Source: Heliocidaris tuberculata (taxonomy: Eukaryota; Echinodermata; Echinoidea; Camarodonta; Echinometridae). From it: a DNA stretch of 64,000 nt. The notes beneath the pieces were generated by a model, which was not told where the DNA came from, did not search any database, and saw nothing but the letters and a program-made list of their open reading frames with translations. A program made the translations under genes and the position numbers. The stretch spans positions 25,331,562 to 25,395,561 of the forward strand of contig CM046842.1 of NCBI GenBank assembly GCA_025618425.1. The letters run 5' to 3'. Each line of letters starts with the position of its first letter. Position 1 is the first letter of the stretch. Below, piece after piece: positions 22,606 to 36,199 of this stretch.

Positions 22606-24600
22606 TATATAATGTGAGAATTAAAAGGAAACTTTTTCATGATAAAAAAAAAAACCAACAAAAAAAAAAAAAAAAAAAAAAAAAAAACGAGTGAATTTGA
22701 ATGCTCGTCAAGATCAACATTCAGTTGCATAAAATGAGCATTCAATTTGATTTTCAGGGCAAGCGATTGCATAGTTTTATCATGTATTTCGATAGAATGA
22801 GCATTCAAATAAGAAATTTACTCAATGGGCATTCAAAATGATATATATTCTACAATAAGTGTACATGTTAATCATGGAACAGAACAAAGTTGATAAATGC
22901 AAGCGGCGCGGAACAATTTCTCGCTATGAAGTGGGGTTGCTCCAGACTACATGGGGGGGGGGGGGCGAGGCGGACTGAATTCATTAAAAAAAAAAGAAGA
23001 AGCGATTGGTCGACTTAAAAGAAAAAAAAAGAAAGACAAGATATATGTGAAAGCCTATTTTTAATACGCTGTACACGTCTGAAACGATTCGGTATGAAAA
23101 GCTAAGGGTAGTCCAATGATTATTGTTTTTACACCCACTGATTAGATGACTACACCATTTTGCAATAAAACGTTAATTTTGAAAACATGAGAATGGAAAA
23201 ATGACGAATAGATTGGAGAAATTAGCTTCATAAAGAAGGCAAAGCCTGGCTATTTTTGTACTTCGTTTAACTGTTTGAAAATGAATGAACATATAATGCT
23301 AACTTGACTGCCTATTAATGAAAACGAAAGTAAAACTCGAGCAAGAATCCGAACCCGAGTCGTCATAAATTTATTTGAATGACGCTTTGGTTTTTTTATA
23401 TTGAACAACAATGAATTAATTTGGATAGTGTTCGAAACACATTTTTGGACGTTGAAAAATGAATGTGAACAACTGAAAACTGATATGAACCAAAGGAGTA
23501 AACCGGACTAGCAAATCGCTTGAAAATGAATTTGAAAGCTAATTTTGCGAATTTGACCGGGGAAACCTATAACATAAAATTCAGTCTTCCGGATTAAGAC
23601 AATCCACTTTTAGCACATCGCCATTAAAAAAAAAACAACAAAAAACATGCAAAGTATGACAAGGAAGCAATATTGTGAACTACTGAAAATATACTAGATG
23701 ATGTATTAGAATAGAATAAGATACAAAAGTCTCGAAATTGTTATTTTTCTAAAGCTTTGTATCCACATTTTTTGAATACCCCCCCCCCCCCCATCGGGGA
23801 TGATGATGATCACTATGATATTTTTTCCACCAATGATAATGATAGTAAAATAAATAAGTAAGTAAATGATAATAATAATAATAACGATAATAATGAAAAT
23901 TAATAGTAATGAAAATAATAATGGGGGATAACAATAACATTGATAATCATGATAGCTAGGAAGAAGACGTGTCGTCATAGTAGTGTATGTTTATTTCTGT
24001 GAGCAGCGCATGTGTAAGAAATATTGAGCCAAATTCTTATCATTTTGATGATTCCAAAATCTCACAGTATCATACACCAATTCTTATGCAGGGTCTTCAT
24101 CTAACAAGTAATCTTTTCCAATTGCTTCCAGACATTTTCTTAATAGTTTGACCAGAACTCTATTTATCTTTATGTACATGTACTGTACAATGTACGTGAT
24201 CTAGCTTGTCGTGATAAGTATATGACATTTAAAAAAGAATTATATTTAATGTTGAGGGAACGTAACTGAATCCATTGACCGAGTCTAAATTAGTTTCATT
24301 AGTCAGAAAGCCGGATATAAGCAGTACATGTATACCAGGAAGTGTTATTGCTACTTGTAGGTTAAGTGTTTATGATGGGCACTCGAAACGCTTTATTAAA
24401 CATGGAATACAGAACACTGTTGCTAGGCTAGCGTCATGAGCGTCCTTGGACGGTGCGTGCGCTCAGTAAGTTTTCACCATAGACGGTTTTCACCATCATT
24501 TTTACTGAGTGGTAATACAAACGCTGACATCATGTAGGCTGCGAATATAGCTTTATTCACAAGTAGGTTTACATCATTTTGATAACATTTTCAGGTAAGT
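22606..24600. other. no gene recognised
   Basis: AT-rich. Contains an A run (22640-22687), GAGCATTCAA-type repeats in both orientations (22700-22840), G run 22952-22963, C run 23780-23792 and AAT-rich microsatellite (23820-23920). The open frames here are low-complexity translations. Confidence 0.5.
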
Positions 24601-24679
24601 AAACGTATTGATTTTTTATTTTTTTTGTGTGTGTGGTATACAGTCCTATTAACACTTGCTATATACATTTGGGGTCCAC

Positions 24680-24900
24680 TCGTTATTCATAATGACCGCT
24701 ATTCATAGAAAACCGCTATTCATTTAACACGCGTTATGAATAGCGGTCCTTATGAATAGTTATGAATAGTCCTAATGCACGGAAGCCCTTATGATTTGCT
24801 CGCTATGTAGAAGGATCGCTATTCATTTAGTCACGCGTTATGGATAGCGGTCCTTATGAATAAGTGGTCCTTATGAATAGCGGTACTTATGACTAGCTAG
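24680..24900. mobile_element. foldback element with CGCTATTCAT / ATGAATAGCG repeats
   Basis: Alternating GACCGCTATTCAT and ATGAATAGCGGTCCTTATGA around ACGCGTTATG cores make a multi-stem palindrome. The same blocks bound the 290-bp tandem units at 44.6-45.4 kb, so this is one family at two loci. Confidence 0.75.
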
Positions 24901-25060
24901 GTTAACCCCTACATTTAAACGTCCTACCGAAATAACACAAAAATATGTCCATTGGTCAGTTACATTTAACTTTTAAGGTACTAAATGTCCCTTTTTAAAT
25001 CATTATTATTAGTATTTTTAGTTATTATTAATGATAGGGCCTATTATTACTTTAATCACT

Positions 25061-25094
<34 letters not shown>

Positions 25095-25499
25095 ATGTGT
25101 TTATTAAGAAATCAACTCATGACATATACAAACTTTCCAAGGATATACAAATGTTGTGTTACAAAAAAAATAAATGACAAATTAAGATATTTACAAATGA
25201 TTGAGATGATCTGGAAAAAAAAAACACAAAAAACACACCAAAAAAAAAAAAAAAAAAGGCAGAGTACACGTAATAGAAATAATCAGAATTATAACCATTA
25301 CAAGTACAAAAGCAAGAACCTCGAGATAGCATTGCATCAGAATCTGAAAATTTCGTTGGGCCCAAAATAAACAAAAAGAGGAGTAAGATAAGCCGTCCAC
25401 AGGTACAATGGAAACTCCAGACCACCAATAGGTTGGAGGAGCAAAGTCGAGGAATGACTTTAATCACTGTTTTAATTTATTACTGTTATTGTTATTGTC

Positions 25500-25660
25500 A
25501 TTACTTTGAATAGTATGATCATTATCATTGTTACTGGTATTATAAGTTATATTATCCTTATTACTATTATTAACCTATTATTATAATAATAATGATAATA
25601 ATAATAATTATTATTGGTATTATTATAATTATTATTTTCGTTATTATTAACATTATTTGA
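25500..25660. repeat. ATT/AAT-rich microsatellite
   Basis: Irregular TTATTA / AATAAT repeats upstream of the first TRPA-like exon. No promoter element is obvious in this stretch. Confidence 0.8.
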
Positions 25661-25791
25661 TGTATGTAGTTTTTGAGAGATTTTCAAATAATTTTCAAAC
25701 AATTTACACCAACTGTAGGTTATCATTTTATCCTTACTTTCCCTTCATGTGCACTGCAATATCAAATCCCTTACCCAGAACACTTTGAAAA

Positions 25792-26049
25792 ATGGCAAAA
25801 CAACACCCGAACCACTTCCAAAGAATTTCCACCTGGAAGCACACTCCTGTTCAGTCATCTTCTGATGATGATGATGATGAATCGAGCGAGGATGACTCGA
25901 TTAAGGTGAAGTCACCCTCGTATACGGATGACGGTTCGAGTACCGAAGAAGAGAGCACTGAGTCCGAGTCTGAACCAGAAATCATTTCTGGAAGGGGAAG
26001 TTTCAGGCTCTTGACGACCCGCAGAGTTCGCGGCACTTCTCTGCTAAAG
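25792..26049 (+). CDS. TRPA-like exon 1 (acidic N-terminus)
   Basis: Codes residues 1-86: MAKQHPNHFQRISTW, then a Ser/Asp/Glu-rich stretch (SSSDDDDDESSEDDS and EEESTESESEPE), then a basic RRVRG segment. Ends phase 0 at CTAAAG before GTACGT. An upstream non-coding exon is possible but not visible. Confidence 0.65.
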
Positions 26050-26272
26050 GTACGTTGGGAACAAAACGGTAATTTAGGAAAGGTACCCCCTGAATCAAAA
26101 ATATATCATGTATATATCATTTTTGGTATCGCATGGGGATTTTTATTGATCCAAGATCTTCTCTTTCCTTTGTTTATGAGCTTTCATATAGTAATATAAT
26201 ATTTTCAGAGGTTGTCAAAAGTATTTGATGTCCTTTCATCTCATTTAAAAATCGAATTACCGAATGTGTGTG

Positions 26273-26319
<47 letters not shown>

Positions 26320-27336
26320 ATATATAAATGATTTTAGAAATATGCACCAAAATATTAAATACGTTTTTGAAAATTTCCGTTTATTACGAGGATACGCGAT
26401 AATATCTACATAGGCCTATATTTAAATATCCTCTGTATTTTGTTTTGTTGTGTTGCTGTAATGATTTTATATTGTTACTTAATATCTTTGTTATCAAACA
26501 GGGCCTCATGGAAAACCACCACTATTGGTGAAAATGTGCTACCCTGTATAAATATCAGAAATAAATAAATAAATCAAAAACGAACGAAATAACAAAAAAA
26601 AAAATCAACTTTGGTTTTCAAAAGTGTAGTTTACATGTACTTTGGAAAGGTAAATGAAATACACACTCATATATTAAATAAATAGGGTTATTATACATTG
26701 CACAAAATAGCTTACATGAAGATCATTTGCAAACGTCCTTTTTGGATCTAGATTAAAGAACACCTGGGGTGTTTCATAAAGCTGTTCGTAAAGTTGCGCA
26801 TGACTTTACGAATGACTTGAATAAGGCAAGCCAAATATGATTCTCAATCATTTTTAATCGCATCCGCTAAAGTTGAAATATGCAGACGTAGATTAACATT
26901 CTTATTCTTAACAAGCATTTTTAATGCAAAGTATGGTTTTTGCCACAATCTAACTGAGATTATTTGAAATACAGTCATAATTTGTAAAAACGACAGGAAA
27001 TAATTTTGGGCATTTCATTTGGCACTTAATATTCAAGTTGTTCGTAAAGTCATGCGTAACTTTACGAACAGCTTTATGAAACAGCCCCCTGCAGAATCGC
27101 AATTGAATGCAACGATCGGGGTAATAATAATACACTGTAAAGGGCTTCATCAGTTACATGTACTAAATTGGAAAGGCGCTCTTTGAAAAAAAAAACAAGT
27201 TATTATTACTATTATTATTATCATTATTATTATTATTATTATTATTACTATTATTATAATCATAATTATTATTATTATCATCATTATTACTATTATTATT
27301 ATTATTACTATTATTATTATTATTATTATTATAATT

Positions 27337-27384
<48 letters not shown>

Positions 27385-30300
27385 GTTGTTGTTGTTGTTA
27401 TTACTGTTGTTGTAGATTTTAACAGGATAAATGAACTGCATTATGCATCCAGTACTCTGCAATACTGTACTATCTAGAGCTATTATACATGTACTGTACA
27501 TGTTAAAACTGTATTTTCCTAAAAAGTACATTAATTGTGGTTTTTAATTTCCGAATGTGAAAAGAGCTTTTTACATGTAATTCAAACATGTGTATAGTAT
27601 AATTCATCTGAAGCCATAAAGATTAAAACATACAAATACATAAATAAATAAATGGACAGTATTAATTTTGGAAAGCTTTTTCATATTTCTATAAGGCATG
27701 CGCTTAACTTCTATATCATTCATTTTCGTTTCTTTAATTTTAGTTGGTGACCTCTAAATATCCTGATGTAGAGCAAGCCAGGAATATCCTCTGTGGGCTC
27801 ACACCAGATCAAATTGACGAGGAGCTTAAGACCAAAGATGGTCGAGGCAACAGTGTGGTCCATTACGCATGCATCAAGACACTTGTACCCTGGCTCGAAC
27901 TGATTATGCAGAATGGGGGTGGTAAGCCAACTACGATGCCCCGACGAAGAAAAGTCTCACATAATGGAAACTTGTACGCTTTTGTTATTGAGTGGGGAAA
28001 AAAATGTGTTGGGAGCATTCATTACTACTATCTTCAAAAGTTTTCCCGACCCAGATGAAATCTAATTTTCTTACGAAGTTTTTACAGCCGTACAAAATAC
28101 TACTAAAAATAGCCCCCCCCCCCCCCCCCCCAAAAAAAAAAACAAGATGGGGGTCAAATAGAATAAAGTCATTGTTCCGTGCACCGAAAATAGCTTATCT
28201 CTTGTTACTTAGCATCTGTCAGAAATAATTCTTCCATTTTTTTAATATGTTGGGTGATGAGACATTTTCTTCAAAACTGAATGCATGAACGCAAATAACA
28301 TAGTTTTCGTCCATTTTACTCTGATTTTACAAATCTACCCGTAGATCTTGATGTGAAGGGAGCAGGCGGAAAGAGGCCGATACATCTTGTACTCAGAGAT
28401 AGGGCAAGGAATGAAGGCCAGGTTAGTTTGAAGATTGTTCTCATGAGGTCGGTTCATGCTTCGCACTGAAAACCTATTCTCAATTTGCCAAATACAGAAA
28501 CCACATGTAGCAGTTGATTTTTTTTTTTTTGTTGTTGTTGTAACTTCACCTCTTTAAAAGTGAGTATAACAAGCAGATTACTTAAAAGGGAGCTACTGGT
28601 TTCGTGTATTCGGGTAATTGTTAAACTTGCTTTGCTTTTCAGATATCATTTATTCCTAACTCCTGAAGGTTGTTAATTGATGCTCATAAAAACAAATTAT
28701 ATTACAACCTAGATTTTAATCAAAATTAGGTATTTTCATATATTAAACTCTTTGAATTCCAATTCGTGACTTCGCAATTCAGTTTCTTGTATCCCGTTAG
28801 CAGCCGAGCTAGTTTGAGGAAATGTTAGACTCATTAGAAATTTAGCACTTTTGCAAAATTAGTCTTGTAAACATTTCTTAAAGCACTTAAACCACTCTCT
28901 AAGTGTGGTTTAAACCCAGTCTTAACCTGCCCTTTAAACCGGAGTTCTAGAAAGTCACATTCTGGACTCCGCTTTACCTTAAACCCCAGTGTGGTCTAAC
29001 TCTGTGCAGAAATTTACACTGGACCTGCGGTTTAAGTCAGTTTGAATTAAAATCTGGTTTAACTTACACTGGACTTTAAGTTAACCCTTTCAAGACAATT
29101 GACCACATTTTGTGGTTTGGCCCAATAACTTTTGATTTAGAGCCTTAAAAAATATACCAGATGCATGAGTGGAAAGAGCAAAAATTTCTACACATACTGT
29201 GTCCATTTTTGTTGCATGATCATATTGCGTTCGATGCCAGGAATTTTAAAAAGGAGAATAAGCTTGAACATCCTTAAATTGGCAACACATTGAGAGGTTC
29301 AAAATCATTGTTTTTTATCCAAATTGGCAACTTTTTCAACTTTTCGACAAAGTTCCTAATCATGTATATTATTTTCAAGACATTACATCTTACTAGAACC
29401 ACGTAGCACTATAAAAGAAAAATATTGTTGTTGCCAATTTGCAGAACAAAATGTGATCAATTGAGCTCTTAAATAATTCCTGTCCTGAAAGGGTTAAGCC
29501 GGAGTTCAGATTACGGGCCAATGTGATCCTAAAGTAAAGGTTTGTCTTACATTGATAGGCCCAGGCTAAAGCTCAACTGATCGAACTCTTGGCATCAAAG
29601 AGGGTATACGTGAATATTAAGGACAATCAAGGTGAAATACCACTCCAACGCGCCTGTAAGTTCGGAGGACAAAAAGTGGTTACCCGAGCCCTACTATCAC
29701 ACCCGGATATCAAAGTTGACGTAAGTATCAAGCTTGATTATAATACACCCACCAAAGCAGTTTGCTTGATGATACTCGACTAAAAGGGTGCAATAGTAAT
29801 ATTACTACTGCTGTACTACTACTAATGATATTAACAATGATACTGATAATGGTAATGATAATAATAAAAATATGTCTTGTTTACCTAGAGTAGCCTTATC
29901 AGTAATAATATTGTTCTGCTTAAGGGCCCTGCAATCATATTATTACCCCGGCTTTAGTTCGGCTAATATAATAACACATAAACCCGATGAGGTTAATTCT
30001 AACACTCTTGCACCCTTTAGACGGATTACTTATACTTTTACTAACACCATTTGACTGGAAGGTTTTATTACCACAAATTATTTCACCGGGGCCTACAGCT
30101 TAACAAGCTTGCTTTCATGTAGGTCCCATCATATTTCTGTTAAATCAGTACTCTATATTGACCACTTACCTTTATGTTATTTATGTATTTATGTATGTAT
30201 TTATTTTTGAAATGTAAATGTTACTTGAGAAATGTTAAAATAAATGAAAAAGAAAGAAAGAAAGAAAGAAATATTGCAGTCATTAGAATGAAAACGGTTA

Positions 30301-33300
30301 CAAATGTTTCCTGTAAGGTTTGATATTGCATCCGTATAAAGGTTGTGGTATTTTGCCTTGTTTAGGCTTCAGAAACTGAACTGAAGAAGGGATATGAATT
30401 TGTATAAATTGATGTGACGTAAATTGCCCAACAATTTGTATTAACTTTAAAAAGAGGGCGCTAGATGAAATAGTTTAGGACATGGGTTGGTTGATTTGAT
30501 TTGTGAGTACAAATAACGAATTATCTAATGTATAGATTTTTCCATCATTGCATTATTCTGATCTAATTTTCCCTCCCAATTGTCTACATTATACCATCTG
30601 AACATAACGAATGTACATGTATTTGATAGTGTTGACAATTTGCTATTGGTCAATTTCACAGCAACCTGTGAAAAACGGAAGGGCTGAGTCAACGATCCTC
30701 AATATCTCATGTCACAACGATCAGTTTGAGAATGCCCTCCTGCTGCTCAAGCACGATGCTAATCCTCTAGCAGAAGATGGCGCAAAGGACACTCCTCTCT
30801 ACATCATTCTACGGAAAGGGAATGTCAAGTATGCTCTGCGCTTCCTGACAACGTGTCAGAAGAAGGGATATGACATGCGCAAGGTAAGTTATAGAAAACT
30901 TTCATTGGATGGGGCAATCATAGCATGTATGAAAGCCTGCCTGATAAAGGTCAAGCACGCTGTAATTCCTTTAGCAGAAGGTGGCGCAAAGGACATTCCT
31001 GTCTACAGCATTCTGAGGAAAGGAAGGGTCAAGTATGTCCTACGCTTTCTGACAATGTGTCAGAAGAAGAGATATGACTTTCGCAATGAAGGAGTTACAG
31101 AAAACTTTCAATGATTTTTTTGAACCCACAACCCCATCCATGCCATCAGAATACTTGTGGAATTTGCATTTCCCTATTCCCCCAAAGAAACTGTGTAAAT
31201 GAATCTTGATAACTTGCCTTTTTGTTGTTATCTTTGCATTTAAGCAACACAGCTCACATTATCTAATGCATTATTTGAATTTGTTTAATTTTTGACTACT
31301 TCGTTAATCACTCAAAGTATGAAACAAATGACCGCCCTCCTCGGAGCAGACAATGTTCCCAGGTGACCAGGAAGAAAGGTTTTGTATTTGATTTGTTTAG
31401 CATTATTTATCGGATTCGCGACCAAGACTAAGCTATCAAAAGGTCAACAAAAACAAAATCAACATTGTCAATAATTTATTTGGTGTTTTACATAACAAAC
31501 ATATATGTAATACATATATATATACAACTTGATATAACATAACGTCAAACAAAATTATAATTAGAAATGTTTACATAAATGGAAAAATGAAAAAAATGTG
31601 AAGTGATTACATAAACAATTATACTATCATAATTTCAATATTTTAAATTTTTTTTGTATATGAAAGAAACAGAAGTGGAGGAGTCTGTTGAAAAGCACAG
31701 CTTGTATCTTATAGACGGCTTTGTGAGAAAAAAGGACTTACAAATGCTCTGAATATATGCAAATAATTACTAAATATATATATACACTTTACATCATCTT
31801 ACCCCCCCCCCCCCCGACACTACGAAACAGATTATTAACCATATCAGACATCTGAGCAATGCAATTTTTATATTTTATTGCCCTGCTTTGACAAGCCAAC
31901 AAAATTGCGTACCGATAAATTGTTTATTGCCCGGTTTCGAAAGTCAGTGGGATTTTGCGTGTTAAATAGCGGGCAACAAACTGTATTTTTAACAATATTT
32001 TCGAGTTCGCTCTAGGTGATTGATTCTGTTAATAATAGTAATATGGACTGGCTACTTTTGGGGCATACAACATTAATTGCCCTCACTAGAATCGTATTGC
32101 CCAAGTCGAAGACGAGGGCAATACGATTCTACTTCAGGCAATAAATGTTGTATCCTCCTCAAGCCCAGTCCATAACATATTATTATTAACTATACAGGGC
32201 ATTTTAGCTGCAAAATAAGCCGTATTTTTCGCGCTATTCCGAATCCGTCAGCCGGAGCGGACATCATTTGCCATATTGCCCTCTTCCGGGTTTTCCCCAT
32301 AGACGAATGTACTAAAAAAAATATGGCAACATTATAGATATATTGACTGCTATGAGAGGCATAGCAGGATGTAAGGTCCCCGAGAGCCTATATAGAAACA
32401 ACTGTGCCTCGAATATTGAAGCAGTCAATATATGTATACCAAACAAAGCCAGGTAAGAGTCAAAGAATACATGTACGACTTACCAATCATGGGGTCCTCA
32501 CATTTAAAAATCATCATCAAACTGTTAATAAACTAAAAAAATCGGAGATAAATCGAGATAGGAGATCGCCGGTATAATAAATTTAGCAATCAATCCGCGC
32601 TCGCGCTCGCACAAAGTATTTTTTTTTAACGTAAACCAATGGGGACCGCAGCAAAATTTAACTATGCCCGTGGGCATAGTTCATTTTTGCGGGCATGGTT
32701 AAAAACACGACTTCACTTTCAACCAATCAGACGACAGGAGTAGGAAAGATTCTTAAAGTAAGGTATATAATATACTATTAATACTTGATAAAAACCTGCG
32801 TGTTGCTGGATCGCACTAACGCACGAACTCGCAACCATGTATTAATAGTTTTATAAAACCGGTCTACAATCTTATTGTTTTCTTACAATCTTAGTGTTTG
32901 ATCCGGATTAGCCGTGCGTTAGTCCCCTCGCCGTGCGTTAGTCCTTTTTCTTTTGCACGGTCACGTGGTGTTATTTGACCAATCAGGATGGCTACATTCT
33001 TGAACCCGTTTTATAATTTGCCATATTCCACCCAGTCTACTTGTCAGTGCGCTTTTATCAAAGTATTGTGTACACGTTAAAGTGTACAAAGGTTTAAACA
33101 ATGGATAACAATAATACGTCACAATTTCTTGGCCCAGATTACTTACCTGTATGAATAACCTGAAATCAGATGGACTGACAGGCAAACAGACGTGTTTGTA
33201 ATTGCTACAAAATAGGCATATACATGATAGAGGTAATAATAATAATATTGACTGGCTCTACTTTCGGTGAATATGGAAAATATTGCCCTTAAAAGAACTA

Positions 33301-36153
33301 TATTGCCCTCGTCTTCGACTCGGGGCAATATGATTCTGTTGCAGGCAATATATTCTGATATCCCCCTCAAGGCCAGTCAATATTATAGTCAATAGTCGTG
33401 ACACTGGAGTTGTATAATAAGGCAGTTCGTAATTACAATATGCGCATGTGGAGATAAAGGTCATTTGTACCGAGTACAATTGACCTCTATGCGCTTTCAT
33501 AGTGTGCGCACCATGATGCGCGCACCAGTATGATTTTATGTGTGTTAAACAAGTAAGCACGTTCACCAAAACAGATGCGTGTGCTCGTACAAATTGGGGT
33601 CATTTTAAGGTAATTCGAAATAATGTACATGTACTAATTGCGAACTGGCTTATCTTGTACAAACCATTATTATATATGATGACTTGAGTGGAAGAAGAAG
33701 AGAGAGAAAGAGAGCATGTATCTGATTATTTCCTACATGTTTATCAATGCAGATCCTGACAGCCAAAAACGTATACCATAAATCTGTTCTGCACGAAGCA
33801 ATCAAAACAGGACAAGAGATGCTTGTAAAATACTGTCTGGATTGTAGTAAGTATAACTTTCAAGATACAAACGAAAGACCGAAAGGATATGATTCATGTC
33901 TGACTTCATGTTGGGAAGTACATGTATTATTTTTTTATAGCTCTTTGAAAATTAAACCAAACAGCTAACAGGGGTCTTCTTGGCGAAGTATATTTTGAAT
34001 TATTGTAGTTTTTAGTCAAACGATCATTTATTTTCACAAATGATTTAACACTTAAGAGTACATAATACATTATGTCCCGTTATTGTTTACATGTAACATA
34101 TTGGCCTATCACGTCTTTAACAATGTCTCTATAGATGTGCTCCTAAACTAATACATTTCAGGAATTTCTTCCTACCTTAAGTCCAGGGCCCCGTTTCATA
34201 AAACTTGTTATCAGTAACAACTTCCACATTTCTATGACAAATTGCTCTCAGCCAATCAGATGCAAGGATTTCAGTAGCTTGTAACAGTTATTGCAACTTG
34301 TTATTGATAACAAGTTGTATGAAACAGGGCCCAGCTGAACCCATTCTGTCGAATGTTGAGAATGTACATTACAACACTTATACTTTACGTCTAAAAATAT
34401 CTTAATGGCGTCCACATGTTCATAATCTCCAGTGGCCCCTAGCCATCAGACCGATGGACCAGACTCTAATGACTATCTTCTTAGCGTTACGTCAAGGTAT
34501 AATACCAACGTAATGCACTCAGCCTGCACGAAAGGACACCTGGATGTGGCCCTCCTGCTGTATGATCTATGCCCTAAGCTCCTGGACGCGAAGACCAGTA
34601 AGGGATGGACCCCTCTGCACTACGCATGCAGGGGGAACTATGCAGAGTTGGCGGAAGAGCTCTGTTCCATGTTGCAAAAGTAAGTTGGCAAGTTTATGAC
34701 AGGAAGATGCGTATGTGGTGAAAGGTTGTGACCCCTTTGATCAAAATTATTGCAATTTCTTTCTGTTTTGCAATCAAAGTAATAAAAGAAATCATCCACC
34801 GTCAAAGTCTTCTCTTTTTAAAAAAAAATCCATATTCTTGCCAACAGCTGCCTATGTAAACCACAACCATATTACATTGCTGATCACTTTGGGAACATTT
34901 CTGATATGCATATTCTGTGTTTAATCATGAAAGAGACCAGCAGTTGACACATTTGGATTGTACCCATTCACAGGGGCGGCGCCAGGGTATTTTGATAGGA
35001 GGGGCAAGACGACCTAAAGATGACGTCATATTTTTTCTCCATTAAATAACAGGGGTAATATAGAGTTATATGTTTAAGACCTCTCTTTTTAATATTCCTC
35101 TTTCTTCTTTCTGCCCTTTTCTTCCCTTTTCTTCCCTTTTCTTCCTCCTTTTCTTCTTTTTTCTTCTTTTTTTTTCTTTTTTCACTACTTGAAAAATCAT
35201 AGGGGGGGCGGTCGCCCCCTCTGCCCCCCTGTAGCGCCGCCCCTGCCCATTCAGCGAACCTACGTCTCTGTGTTATTTTTTTTCTCTCTCTATTTATTAT
35301 GTAAGGTATATTGACTACATGTATGTTACCAGGACCGACGTTTACATATAAAAAACATAAGTACCTCAGGTAGTGTAACATACGTATTTTACCCTGCCTG
35401 AAGAACTTTTTTTTTATATCTAAACGTCGGTCCTGGGTATCCATGTTTCTTCTCTATTTGAATGTTAATTTTTTTATTTATTTTTTTTTAATAATAAAGA
35501 TGAAATGATAAATTCCTTTTGTTTATTTTTTCTCCAGACAAGCCACTGGACAGTTTGCTGACTCTCCAGCCTAATGTTTGGTTATTTTTGTAACTTCCCA
35601 TATCTGAAATAAATTTTACCAATTGGAATCATTTCTACCATACATATTTTGTGTTTAGTCATGAAAGGGACGTACAGCTGACTATGGATGACAGCGAAGT
35701 AGATGGGAGTCCGTCGTTGCTCAAGTTTACAGCTCTGAAAGGATCTTGTGACTGCCTGATTGTTCTCCTAAAGCATGTGAAGGATCCTTCCACCGTGGTT
35801 GAACTCATAAAGTGGATCTCAGCCGAAAAGAACCTTTTCAAAGTCCTTGAGGTTTGTATTAAATCTGTAACAGATAGCAGTTCAAAGTTTTCCAAAGGTC
35901 TAAATTAATCCTCATATTGGCACTAATTATTCTTATTTTCCACTTTTACATAGTTAAAAAGTTAAAAAGTATATTAAATGAACCAATACGAATGAAAATT
36001 GCAAAATCTAACAGAAAAGGTTCCAATGTGTACACGAAAACGGTGATTATTTATTTTACACTGCGTTGTCAATTTAGCGACTTTAATGATTAGTTACAAT
36101 TAAATTGCTCTTATTCGTGAAGGACACAGCGTACTGTATTAGAATTGGCTCTT

Positions 36154-36199
<46 letters not shown>

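Noticed and set aside
27163..27531. Minus-strand poly-Asn reading frame
   Set aside because: Pure translation of an (ATT)n microsatellite.
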